From Bacteroidetes bacterium 43-93 (GTDB lineage Bacteria; Bacteroidota; Bacteroidia; Chitinophagales; Chitinophagaceae), in contig MKUO01000023.1 of assembly GCA_001897855.1 (NCBI GenBank), forward strand, positions 1-64,000: 64,000 nucleotides of DNA, in the 5' to 3' direction. Position numbers and translations under genes: made by a program. Positions 8,675-17,058 of the stretch are shown one piece after another; the stretch's first letter is position 1; each line of letters starts with the position of its first letter. The notes below the pieces were generated by a model. The model was not told where the DNA came from, did not search any database, and saw only the letters and a list, made by a program, of their open reading frames with translations.

Positions 8675-10405
8675 TTGAAAAAGCCATTCTCACTTATAGC
8701 CTGTTTTATAATATGTGCTTTTGTGCTGCAGCACAGGATGGCGCATGTTGGTCCCAAGCCGGGTGAGCCGCTAAAACAGACCGACTGGGACAACCTTGGC
8801 TATTACCTATACCTGCCCGGGATATTTACCTATCATGATATAAAGGCACTGAACTGGATACATCCTATAGACAGCCAGTATCATATGATTGGCGGTCAGC
8901 TGTACCAGGCCAATAAAGTGGAGAACGGCAATATGGTATCTAAGTACCTTGGCGGTGTGGCCCTGATGCAAACGCCTTTCTTCTTTGCAGGTGACTGGGT
9001 AGCGAACCACTATCATTGCCCTGTAGATGGATTTTCGCCCCCCTATCAATGGGCCGTGGCTATAGCTGCTATATTTTACGCATTGCTAGGGTTGTTCTTC
9101 TTACGAAGCTTTCTATTGCTGTATTTCAAAGATCTTAATGTTGCTATATCCTTACTCTTAGTTTGCCTGGCAACTAACTTCCTTCAGTATGTGGCAGTAG
9201 ATGGCGGCATGAGCCATGCTTACATTTTTCCGCTTTATGCGCTGATACTTTGGGTGACCAAAAAATGGCACGATCATCCCAAAGCAATATGGGCAGCGTT
9301 TATCGGGTACATCATAGGACTGGCAACTATATGCCGCCCTACAGAAGCAGTGATGCTGTTTATACCGCTGCTGTGGAACACCCATGCCAAAGAAGCCGCC
9401 AAGGCTAAATGGGCAATGGTAAAGCAGCACCGAAGCCATATCTACATCACCATAGCATTTGGGCTGATAGGCATTGCGCCGCAACTCATCTACTGGAAGG
9501 CGGTGACGGGTTCCTTCATATACGATGTTGGCAGCGCATGGAGCTTCCTGACACCTCACCTCCGCGTGTTGACCGGCTGGGAAAAGGGATGGTTTGTGTA
9601 CACACCCATTACTATATTCTTTATCATCGGGTTGTTCTTTGTTAAGGATTACCCGTTCCGCAAGTCGGCTATATGGTTTTGCATCCTAAATATCTACATC
9701 ATCACCTCCTGGGCCGATTGGCGCTATGGTGGCAGCTACAGCACCCGTGCTTTGATGCAGAGCTATCCCATATTTGCCCTTCCATTCACTGCATTTATAG
9801 AATATATAGATGCTAAAAAATGGCGTTGGTTGTTTTACGCTTTAGGCATCTATCTTATTTGTGTCAACCTGTTTCAGTTAGAGCAGTATTCCAAAACAAT
9901 ATTGCACTATTATGATATGAACCGTAAATACTACACTCATATCTACCTGAATGCACATCCTACACCAACTGATATGAGCCTGCTGGATGATGGCGAGGTG
10001 TTGAATAGCGAGCAAGGTTACACAAGAGAAACCCTGTTCCACCTTGCTTCGCCATTAGCAGTACAGTTTACCGGTAACAGCAAAGGCATCATTACCCAGG
10101 TGCTAGTCCATACGCAAGCCGGTAGCTGGATAAAAGTGGATGCGCAGATACAAACTCACAATGGCTTTTGGGGTGGCTATCTCGATGCCGAACTCAGGAA
10201 AGGAGATTCCGTAAAACACATCAGGGTACGTCTTAACAACCCCATTAGTGTAGAAGGCAAAGCCAATGAATATACCTTCTATATGCAAGTGCCGGAGTTC
10301 TTCCAAACCGCAAACCTTTCTGTTTACATCAGCAGGGACGGCGATTATGAGGGTGTAATAGAGCAAATGGAGGTAACACTTTTACAGCAGACAGCAACTA
10401 AATGA
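8675..10405 (+). CDS. Polytopic membrane protein, GT-C/GT39-like
   Basis: A 576-residue inner-membrane protein with about ten hydrophobic segments in residues 5-400 and a soluble C-terminal domain (about 430-576) rich in beta-type sequence. The first external loop has DWDNLGYYLYLPG with paired acidic/aromatic residues, and a later loop has VDGGMSHAY and CRPTEA. This resembles lipid-phosphosugar-dependent GT-C glycosyltransferases (GT39/PMT type), but no diagnostic motif settles it, so the activity is a guess. The TTG at 8675 is chosen because it starts the first transmembrane or signal segment (residues 5-20); the next ATG (residue 22) would delete it. It is a single gene with no partner. Confidence 0.7.
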   Translation: MKKPFSLIACFIICAFVLQHRMAHVGPKPGEPLKQTDWDNLGYYLYLPGIFTYHDIKALNWIHPIDSQYHMIGGQLYQANKVENGNMVSKYLGGVALMQTPFFFAGDWVANHYHCPVDGFSPPYQWAVAIAAIFYALLGLFFLRSFLLLYFKDLNVAISLLLVCLATNFLQYVAVDGGMSHAYIFPLYALILWVTKKWHDHPKAIWAAFIGYIIGLATICRPTEAVMLFIPLLWNTHAKEAAKAKWAMVKQHRSHIYITIAFGLIGIAPQLIYWKAVTGSFIYDVGSAWSFLTPHLRVLTGWEKGWFVYTPITIFFIIGLFFVKDYPFRKSAIWFCILNIYIITSWADWRYGGSYSTRALMQSYPIFALPFTAFIEYIDAKKWRWLFYALGIYLICVNLFQLEQYSKTILHYYDMNRKYYTHIYLNAHPTPTDMSLLDDGEVLNSEQGYTRETLFHLASPLAVQFTGNSKGIITQVLVHTQAGSWIKVDAQIQTHNGFWGGYLDAELRKGDSVKHIRVRLNNPISVEGKANEYTFYMQVPEFFQTANLSVYISRDGDYEGVIEQMEVTLLQQTATK

Positions 10406-10700
10406 ATATAAATTAGAATCATTTGTTGTTATCATTTGCTAACAATGCTAACACAGAAATTTTATCATCTTTTATAGATATCAGCCGGGTAACTACTGCG
10501 AATAAAGGCGGAAAACAAAGCGCAATACTTATCTATCATAGTTTCATAAGGTTTGGTACTGCAAAGTTACGACACTATTGTTTGACCGACAAAATAGGGA
10601 TAGGGAAAATTGTCCATCTTAATGCGCCGATGCTCCATTTTCCAAGGACCTTAAGCGTCGCAATTTTGCATCATCAGTTAACAACTAAAAACAAATAACG
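10406..10700. other. Gene-free spacer with a minus-strand promoter match and a GGAAAAT/ATTTTCC inverted repeat
   Basis: I see no convincing gene here. An open frame on the plus strand (10423-10698) has no recognisable protein features. An inverted repeat GGAAAAT ... ATTTTCC (about 10604-10643) lies upstream of the AhpD-like gene, whose operon encodes an AraC regulator, so it could be an operator (inference). CAATTTTG at 10661-10668 is a one-mismatch -7 box for the downstream operon. Confidence 0.4.
10562..10593 (-). promoter_or_regulatory. Orphan consensus Bacteroidota promoter, minus strand
   Basis: TAACTTTG (10562-10569) with TTTG exactly 20 nt upstream (10590-10593) is a full match to the TTTG-N20-TAnnTTTG promoter. 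It points toward the 3' end of the preceding membrane-protein gene, with no gene downstream on that strand except a 24-codon frame starting near 10544. It may be chance, a relic, or the start of an antisense/small RNA. Confidence 0.35.
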
Positions 10701-11246
10701 ATGAGCAAATTTTCAGTACCGACAAGAGAAAGTGTTTCTGCAGAAAACCAGGCAATCTTTGACAAACTACAAGGAGCTTTGGGCTTTGTCCCAAATCTGT
10801 ATGCAACCATCGCATACTCAGACCATGCATTGGGTAAATATCTTGCCTTCCAGAATGGGAGAACGACGATGAACAATAAAGAAAAAGAAGCAGTAAACCT
10901 GGTGGTAAGCGAGGTGAATGGTTGTAAATACTGCCAAAGCGCGCATACAGTAATTGGTAAAATGAATGGCTTTACAGAGGAAGAGGTACTGGAATTACGC
11001 GGTGGTAAAAGCAACAATGCCAAACTGGATACGCTGGTGAAACTGGCAAAAGACATTACCGAAAATAAAGGACGCGTTGCAGAGACTAACCTGAACGCCT
11101 TCTACAATGCAGGCTATACCAATGCCAACCTTGTAGACCTGGTAATGCAGATAAGCGACAAGGTAGCCATGAACTACCTGCACAACCTGACGCAAATACC
11201 GATAGACTTCCCGGTGGCAGAGCCGTTAAAAGCAATACCTGCATAA
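10701..11246 (+). CDS. AhpD-like / carboxymuconolactone decarboxylase family peroxidase-related protein
   Basis: A 181-residue all-helical protein of the AhpD/CMD superfamily. The redox motif C75-K-Y-C78 with H82 (NGCKYCQSAHT) and the upstream glutamate in NNKEKEAV match the AhpD active site, where the Cys pair reduces a peroxiredoxin or acts as a weak peroxidase. The N-terminal PTRESVSAENQAIFDKLQGALGFVPN is typical of the peroxidase-related subgroup. Cytosolic, no signal peptide. It is followed after 67 bp by a DUF1348 protein and an overlapping AraC regulator in the same orientation, which suggests an inducible detoxification unit (inference). The true reductant and substrate cannot be told from sequence. 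Confidence 0.88.
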   Translation: MSKFSVPTRESVSAENQAIFDKLQGALGFVPNLYATIAYSDHALGKYLAFQNGRTTMNNKEKEAVNLVVSEVNGCKYCQSAHTVIGKMNGFTEEEVLELRGGKSNNAKLDTLVKLAKDITENKGRVAETNLNAFYNAGYTNANLVDLVMQISDKVAMNYLHNLTQIPIDFPVAEPLKAIPA

Positions 11247-11313
11247 ATTTTGTTGAACATGATGATGGGCAAATAAGATTAATTTGCCTATCATTTCCTT
11301 AATTGTAAGAGCA

Positions 11314-11724
11314 ATGGAAAAAAGATACCCGATACCGCCGTTTACAATGGAAACGGCTTTGCAAAAAGTGCAGGCTGCAGAAGATGCATGGAATACCAAG
11401 GATCCCGAAAAAGTAAGCCTGGCATATACCATAGATACAGAATGGCGGAACCGTACTGAATTTTTGAATGGCAGGGAAGAGGTGAAAGCATTTCTGCAAC
11501 GCAAGTGGGCTAAAGAACTGGATTATAAACTGAAGAAGGAACTTTGGGGATTCAGGGAAAACAGGATGGCAGTACGCTTTGAATACGAATGGCATGATGA
11601 AGCGGGGCAATGGTATAGAAGTTACGGTAATGAACTGTGGGAATTTGATGAAGATGGCTACATGCAAAAACGTTTTGCCAGCATTAACGATATGCCTATA
11701 AAAGAGACAGAAAGGAAATTATGA
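11314..11724 (+). CDS. DUF1348 / NTF2-like (SnoaL-type) protein
   Basis: A 136-residue protein with the complete DUF1348 pattern: [20 protein letters not shown], then [46 protein letters not shown] and [13 protein letters not shown]. The NTF2-like cone fold usually holds a small hydrophobic pocket; the biochemical role of the family is not established. I take the ATG at 11314 ([10 protein letters not shown]), since family members begin just before the PPF motif; the frame is open further up to 11284 but that extension looks non-coding. Its stop overlaps the ATG of the AraC gene by 4 bp (ATGA), indicating translational coupling. Confidence 0.9.
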   Translation: MEKRYPIPPFTMETALQKVQAAEDAWNTKDPEKVSLAYTIDTEWRNRTEFLNGREEVKAFLQRKWAKELDYKLKKELWGFRENRMAVRFEYEWHDEAGQWYRSYGNELWEFDEDGYMQKRFASINDMPIKETERKL

Positions 11725-12605
11725 GCAGCAACAATCCATTGACATTAATAGATCCTCAAAACGGTAATCTTGCCTTCAGGATATACTGTTTTGAGGACAA
11801 TGGTTATTTTGATCATATACAAAGACTGAACTATTACTCGGTGATCCTGGTATCTGAAGGAAGCGGCAGGCTGAAAGCCGATTTCTCTGAGTATGACTTG
11901 GGCGAGAAAACACTACTATTCTTTTCTCCTTACCAGCCGTTTATGATCAGTACTACTGAACCGGTAAAAGGTATTGTCCTTAATTTTCATCCGGATTTCT
12001 TTTGCATCCATAAACATCAGAAAGAAGTAGCCTGCAACGGAGTGCTGTTCAACAATATTTATGAATCGCCGCTTTTGTCTGTTACAGAAAATGATGAAGG
12101 CGTTCTAATGGCATTGGTGCAGCAAATGCAGGCCGAGATGCAAAACCCTGCGCTTGCGCAGTATGAACTGCTGGTTTCTTACCTAAAGATATTTTTGATA
12201 CATGCATCGCGCCTAAAAGTAAGCGAACAACCTAAACCTGAAATATCGTTGCCTAAAGAACCTTTCATTTTGCAAAACCTGAAAGATGCCATTGAAGAAC
12301 ATTACCGGGCGAAACATGCACCGAGCGAATACGCGACAATGCTGAATATCTCTCCCAAAGCACTGGCAAAGATCACTAAAACACACTTCAACAAAACGCT
12401 GAGCGATCTTATCGCGGAGCGCATTGTCATAGAAGCCAAACGCGAGCTGTACCTGACTTCAAAGCCGGTGAAATCAATAGCCTACGAACTTGGGTTTGAT
12501 GACGAATACTACTTCAGCAGGTTTTTTAAAAAGAATGCCGAAGTATCTCCACAGCTTTACAGGGATACTGTTGGCGCAGCCCGTGCAGAAGCAGCCAATA
12601 TCTAA
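11721..12605 (+). CDS. AraC-family transcriptional regulator
   Basis: A 294-residue DNA-binding regulator. An N-terminal cupin-like sensing domain (about 15-160; [18 protein letters not shown]) is followed by the two helix-turn-helix AraC domain (about 190-290). Visible there are [20 protein letters not shown] for the first HTH and [19 protein letters not shown] for the second, which is the AraC signature. The 4-bp overlap with the DUF1348 gene puts it in the same operon as the AhpD-like gene, so it probably regulates that operon. The ligand is unknown. Confidence 0.93.
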   Translation: MSSNNPLTLIDPQNGNLAFRIYCFEDNGYFDHIQRLNYYSVILVSEGSGRLKADFSEYDLGEKTLLFFSPYQPFMISTTEPVKGIVLNFHPDFFCIHKHQKEVACNGVLFNNIYESPLLSVTENDEGVLMALVQQMQAEMQNPALAQYELLVSYLKIFLIHASRLKVSEQPKPEISLPKEPFILQNLKDAIEEHYRAKHAPSEYATMLNISPKALAKITKTHFNKTLSDLIAERIVIEAKRELYLTSKPVKSIAYELGFDDEYYFSRFFKKNAEVSPQLYRDTVGAARAEAANI

Positions 12606-12659
12606 AAAACTATAAGATTACTTTAGGAAAATAGAACAACGGCTAACCTCCTATTCTCT

Positions 12660-12667
12660 TATATTTG
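12660..12667 (+). promoter_or_regulatory. -7 box very close to the BatA-like start
   Basis: TATATTTG matches TAnnTTTG and ends only 4 nt before the GTG start at 12672. If used, transcription would begin at or inside the start codon, giving a leaderless mRNA. No good TTTG is seen at -33. Confidence 0.4.
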
Positions 12668-12671
12668 ATAC

Positions 12672-14711
12672 GTGAGTTTTCTCTATCCGCTGTTTCTTGT
12701 AGCAGGATTAAGCCTGGCTATCCCCATACTGATACACCTGTTCAACCTGCGCAGGTATAAGGTGGTCATGTTTCCCAGCACCCGTTTCCTGAAAACGATC
12801 CAGCTGAAATCTCAAAAGCAGTCGCAGCTAAAGTATAAATGGTTGCTGGCACTGAGATTGTTATTCCTGGCATCTCTGATACTTGCCTTTGCGCAACCAT
12901 TCTTTAACAGCGGCAATAAAAAAGATACAGGCAATCGCCTGCAGGTGATCTATATAGATAATTCGGGCAGTATGGGGGTGAAGAAAGGAGCACGCACACT
13001 ATTTGAAGTAGCAAGGGAGGCAGCGCGAAAACAAGTGCTGCAGTCGCCCACAGGTAGCCGGTTTATTATACTTACCAATGATAAGCCACTCAGCTACCAG
13101 CCGCAGCCTGCGGATAAGGTATTGACAGAGATGAACAGCCTTGACCTGACCGGTGCCAGTAAATCATCAGAAAAGATATTTGCTACAATACAGAGCATCC
13201 TGCAAAGTGAGTCTGTTACCGCAGCAGATGTGTATTACTATTCAGACTTCCAGGAAAGCACTTTTGCAACGGAAGATAAAACCCAACTGAAAAATATTCG
13301 GTTCTACGGTATTCCGGTACAATCGGACGCTGCCGGTAATGTGTACATAGATACTGCCTACATCGATGCCCCGGTGCTCCAAAGCGGTACACAAAACAAA
13401 CTGGTGGTACGCAGCAGGATGGAAGGAGCCGCCCCTAAAGAGGCACCGGTATTGCAACTGAGTATTAACGGACAGGTAAAGAGTGCAGCTACGCTGAACT
13501 TTGACGATAAAAATGAGCGCACAGATACCCTCGCCTTCCAGGTGAGCGGGAATGACTGGCAGCGTATTGTACTGAATGTAAATGACGCAGCGGTTCGTTT
13601 TGATGATACCTTCCGGATAGCGGCAAGAAGTGCCCCTAGCCTTTCTGTATTGGTATTGAATGAAGCGCAGGAGAGCCCTTATATACAGGCGGCTTTTAGT
13701 TCTTATAACGGCTTTCAGCTAACACAGCAGCACACAGGCGCAGGCAATACCGACTGGAGCGCCTATAACCTGGTGATATTGAATGGCATTACGCATATAG
13801 ATAAAGCACTGGGGGCTGAGCTTGCCAAAGCCTTGCAAAACGGACTGAGCATCTGCATCTTCCCGGCCAGAACCTCTAATTACCAGGCATTTAATGAAGG
13901 ATTGCAACAAGTGGCCGACATACGCTTTACGGGGCTGGATACAGCAACACAGACCGTTGCCAGCCTGCAGCAAGGTAGCGACCTGGTACGTGATATGTTT
14001 GAAAGCATTCCCGAAAATGTGCAATTGCCCACCAGCAATTGGCATTACGTGGTGGATGCAGGAATATCTGCCAATCAACAGGCTGTTTTAAGCTTTCGTA
14101 ATGGGGCGCCCTTCCTGGCAAGATATAGCCCATCTAAGGGACAATTATATATATGTGCTTCCTCGGCAGACCTGGATGCTAGCAATTTTTCCGGCAGCTA
14201 TTTCTTTGTGCCCTTCCTTTACCAGATGGCCATGCAATCGCGCGGGGGCGATATGTATGCCCTGACGCTGGGCAGGCAGCAACCTGCATTTATACCTTTT
14301 GACAATGCAGGCGAGCGTAATATGATACATATTAAAGGGAATGGAATAGATATCATACCGGCGCAAAGGCCTGCGGGCAAGGGACTGGATGTATTTGTAG
14401 ACCCGGCAGTGCAGCAGGCCGGATTTTATACCCTTAGCGCAGCAGGCACTGATACAGCAGTGATAGCCCTGAATAGTGACCGGACAGAATCGAAACTGGC
14501 GACATGGAAGCTTGCAGACCTGAAAAACCGCTGGAAAGGCGATCATATTTACTGGCTGGATGCCGGCGATACGGCGGGAACAAAAGCCGGTTCTACACTC
14601 GGTAGTTTCCCGCTTTGGAAAGTTTGTGCTATTTTAGCCGTGTTAATGCTAACTGCCGAAACATTTTTGCTGGCAGGCGGCTTTCGCAAACAATCTGCTG
14701 CTACTCAATAG
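12672..14711 (+). CDS. BatA-domain VWA membrane protein
   Basis: A 679-residue membrane protein. It begins with the Bacteroidota BatA N-terminal domain (SFLYPLFLVAGLSLAIPIL, then HLFNLRRYKVVMFPSTRFL) containing two transmembrane helices (about 4-22 and 57-77). A von Willebrand A domain follows, with the MIDAS motif D96-N-S98-G-S100. A long beta-rich region and a glutamine-amidotransferase-like stretch come next, and a C-terminal helix (about 647-668) closes the protein. The function of this family (related to aerotolerance BatA/BatB) is poorly defined. GTG at 12672 is chosen because it starts the BatA motif exactly. It is the first gene of a tight five-gene operon, 5 bp from the next gene. 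Confidence 0.88.
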   Translation: MSFLYPLFLVAGLSLAIPILIHLFNLRRYKVVMFPSTRFLKTIQLKSQKQSQLKYKWLLALRLLFLASLILAFAQPFFNSGNKKDTGNRLQVIYIDNSGSMGVKKGARTLFEVAREAARKQVLQSPTGSRFIILTNDKPLSYQPQPADKVLTEMNSLDLTGASKSSEKIFATIQSILQSESVTAADVYYYSDFQESTFATEDKTQLKNIRFYGIPVQSDAAGNVYIDTAYIDAPVLQSGTQNKLVVRSRMEGAAPKEAPVLQLSINGQVKSAATLNFDDKNERTDTLAFQVSGNDWQRIVLNVNDAAVRFDDTFRIAARSAPSLSVLVLNEAQESPYIQAAFSSYNGFQLTQQHTGAGNTDWSAYNLVILNGITHIDKALGAELAKALQNGLSICIFPARTSNYQAFNEGLQQVADIRFTGLDTATQTVASLQQGSDLVRDMFESIPENVQLPTSNWHYVVDAGISANQQAVLSFRNGAPFLARYSPSKGQLYICASSADLDASNFSGSYFFVPFLYQMAMQSRGGDMYALTLGRQQPAFIPFDNAGERNMIHIKGNGIDIIPAQRPAGKGLDVFVDPAVQQAGFYTLSAAGTDTAVIALNSDRTESKLATWKLADLKNRWKGDHIYWLDAGDTAGTKAGSTLGSFPLWKVCAILAVLMLTAETFLLAGGFRKQSAATQ

Positions 14712-14716
14712 CCACT

Positions 14717-15964
14717 ATGCAAGTGCTCATCAGACAGGCGAGGATCTGCGACCAACGATCCAAATTTCATAACAGAGTTGTTGATATATTTATTGAAGAT
14801 GGAATCATCAAGGATATAGCCGCATCTCTGAAAGTAAAGGCGAAACAAACTATAGAAGCTAAGGGCATGTATGTGAGTACCGGCTGGGTAGACCTGTTTG
14901 CAGACTACCGCGAACCCGGGTATGAACATAAAGAAACCATAGCCAGTGGATTGAAAGCCGCGGCTGCAGGTGGCTTTACCCATGTATTTACCGTACCTAA
15001 TACGCAACCGGCAGTAAGCACCAAATCAGTTGTAGAGTTCATACTACAAAAAGCCAAGAACAATGTAGTAAGCCTGCATCCATTGGGCAGCATTACCCAG
15101 AACATCGAAGGTAAAAGCCTTGCAGAGATGCTGGACATGCATACGCATGGCGCAATAGCGTTTACGGATGGCTGGAAAACAGTGGATAATCCGCAACTGA
15201 TGCTAAAAGCGCTGGAATATGTAAAGGCTTTTGATGGTACACTGATACAAATACCATTGAACAGCGAACTGGCAGCAGGCGGATTGATGAATGAAGGGCC
15301 TGTTTCCGTGCAACTGGGGATGCCCGGTGTACCTGCGCTTGCAGAAACCATACAATTGTACCGCGATATAGAACTGCTCCGCTATACAGGATCTAAACTG
15401 CACGTAACGAGCGTATCCACAGCCGAAGGCGTGAATATGATACGCAAAGCCAAAAAAGAAGGATTGCAGATCACCTGTTCCGTTACCCCATATCACCTGG
15501 TGCTGACAGATAACGACCTGAAAGGATATAGCAGCCTTTATAAAGTAAGCCCGGTATTACGAAGCGAGGCTGACCGTAAGGCGTTGCTAAAAGGCATTGC
15601 AGACGGAACTATCGACTGCATTACTTCGCACCACCGTCCGCAGGAATGGGATGCCAAGGAAAAAGAATTTGAATATGCCGCCGATGGCATGAACATACAG
15701 GAAATAGCCTACCAGGTGGCCTTACAGGCTGTAGGTGTAGAGAGGCTGGCAGAAATGTTAACCGCTGCCCGTGCTATTTTTGGCCTGCCGGCTACTAATA
15801 TTGAAAAGGGCGCTACAGCAGACCTTACCATTTTTGCGACAGACGGTGTAACAATGGCAGACAAAATGCAATCGGCATCCAGGAATAACCCTTTTATCGG
15901 CCAGGAGCTGACCGGAAGAGTGATAGGAATTATCAACAATGATCATATTCACTTAAATAAATAG
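14717..15964 (+). CDS. Dihydroorotase homologue lacking the metal-binding residues (probably non-catalytic)
   Basis: A 415-residue amidohydrolase-fold protein that aligns over its length with type I dihydroorotase. The usual HxH of D-M-H-V-H-L-R-E-P-G is replaced: the segment reads DLFADYREPG (residues 59-68), so the ligands become F61 and D63. The later H in the HxxHVSTAE motif is S232 (HVTSVSTAEG), and the catalytic Asp of the TDHAPH motif is S304 (ITSHHRPQ). With these changed it should not bind zinc or cyclise carbamoyl-aspartate. Such pseudo-dihydroorotases are known as partners of aspartate transcarbamoylase in other bacteria, but no pyrB is in this window. ATG 14717 fits the family start; the frame opens earlier inside the upstream gene. 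The next gene follows after 4 bp. Confidence 0.88.
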   Translation: MQVLIRQARICDQRSKFHNRVVDIFIEDGIIKDIAASLKVKAKQTIEAKGMYVSTGWVDLFADYREPGYEHKETIASGLKAAAAGGFTHVFTVPNTQPAVSTKSVVEFILQKAKNNVVSLHPLGSITQNIEGKSLAEMLDMHTHGAIAFTDGWKTVDNPQLMLKALEYVKAFDGTLIQIPLNSELAAGGLMNEGPVSVQLGMPGVPALAETIQLYRDIELLRYTGSKLHVTSVSTAEGVNMIRKAKKEGLQITCSVTPYHLVLTDNDLKGYSSLYKVSPVLRSEADRKALLKGIADGTIDCITSHHRPQEWDAKEKEFEYAADGMNIQEIAYQVALQAVGVERLAEMLTAARAIFGLPATNIEKGATADLTIFATDGVTMADKMQSASRNNPFIGQELTGRVIGIINNDHIHLNK

Positions 15965-15968
15965 CATC

Positions 15969-16475
15969 ATGAAAAAAGTACAAACACATGTAAAGTATGG
16001 CCTGATCACAGGTATCGTATTAATAGTATTGAACCTGGTATGGTATATTACCGGGCTCACTTTTACCACCTGGGCCGGTTATATATTGCTGATACCCTAT
16101 TTAATAGGTATCATTCTCAATGCAAATGCCTACTCAAAAGCAAACAATGCAGATGTCACCTTCGGACAGGCGTTTGGTAGCAGTTTTAAGGCCTCTCTTA
16201 TAATATCCGTTATGGCTGCAGTATGGACAGCCATTTTCATCACTCTCTTTCCTGAGTTTATCGATAAAATGCTTACTATGACATCTGATCGCATGGCACA
16301 AAAAGGCATGGACGAGGACCAGATAGAGCAAGGGGTAGCTATGACGAAAAAATTCATGAATATGCCATGGATGGCAACGATGGCGTTTATATGGGATCTG
16401 TTCCTAGGTGTTATATTTTCTTTGATAGCAGGTGGGGTTGCTAAAAAGAACCCGCAACCTCAACATATACAATAA
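15969..16475 (+). CDS. DUF4199 membrane protein (first of a tandem pair)
   Basis: A 168-residue integral membrane protein with four predicted helices (about 12-34, 38-55, 72-94 and 138-160), and the DUF4199 features YSKANNADVTFGQAFGSSFK between helices 2 and 3 and a charged region before helix 4. The function of DUF4199 is unknown. It sits 4 bp after the dihydroorotase homologue and 24 bp before a second DUF4199 gene, all within the BatA-glycosyltransferase operon, which suggests a role in envelope or lipid-linked sugar biology (inference only). Confidence 0.85.
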   Translation: MKKVQTHVKYGLITGIVLIVLNLVWYITGLTFTTWAGYILLIPYLIGIILNANAYSKANNADVTFGQAFGSSFKASLIISVMAAVWTAIFITLFPEFIDKMLTMTSDRMAQKGMDEDQIEQGVAMTKKFMNMPWMATMAFIWDLFLGVIFSLIAGGVAKKNPQPQHIQ

Positions 16476-16499
16476 TAATCAAAACAAATTCAAACGAAC

Positions 16500-17051
16500 T
16501 TGGAGCAGAAGGCTTTTGCAGTAACGGATAAAGGAAATAAGTTTTCTATACCCGTTGTTATGGGTATTATCATTGCCATTGTAAAAATTATACTCAGCGC
16601 TATTCAGTACAAATACTTCCTGGAAAGTTACAAAGCGAGTATGGTGCTGTTTATATCTTCTCTTTTGATCGGCGCTATACTGCTGTTTCTTACCGGCAGG
16701 ATGCAAAAGAAGAAATTTGGCAATACTATAACGATCAAACAAGCCTTCCAGGCGATATTTATCGCAATCTTAATTGTTGTAGTCAGCAATTTCATCTTCG
16801 ACCAGGTGTATATGAAACTGGACCCGGGGATGAGTGAACGCATATATCATGGTAAAGTAGCGCTCGCGAAAACTACTCCGAATTCTGCACAGAAAATAAA
16901 AGAACTGACAGAAGAATACCAGGAGGAGCTCAAGCACCCGGTATCCATTGGCAATATGCTGGCCGGATTGCTGAACAGTATTATTAAGTATAGTATATTA
17001 GGCATTATTTTTGCGCTTGCGCTAGGCAGGAATAAACCGACAACCGCATAA
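16500..17051 (+). CDS. DUF4199 membrane protein (second of a tandem pair)
   Basis: A 183-residue protein with four hydrophobic helices (about 16-38, 46-66, 83-104 and 157-177) and the DUF4199 central motif TITIKQAFQAIFIAI. It is a diverged paralogue of the preceding gene, with the same topology but little identity. The start is a TTG at 16500; no ATG is available before the first helix. The soluble segment (about 110-150) is highly charged and helical. Seven bases separate it from the glycosyltransferase gene that ends the operon. Function unknown. Confidence 0.82.
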   Translation: MEQKAFAVTDKGNKFSIPVVMGIIIAIVKIILSAIQYKYFLESYKASMVLFISSLLIGAILLFLTGRMQKKKFGNTITIKQAFQAIFIAILIVVVSNFIFDQVYMKLDPGMSERIYHGKVALAKTTPNSAQKIKELTEEYQEELKHPVSIGNMLAGLLNSIIKYSILGIIFALALGRNKPTTA

Positions 17052-17058
17052 CCAATAT

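Noticed and set aside
10423-10698. 91-codon plus-strand frame before the AhpD-like gene
   Set aside because: No motif, unlikely composition, and overlaps the promoter-like elements of the spacer.
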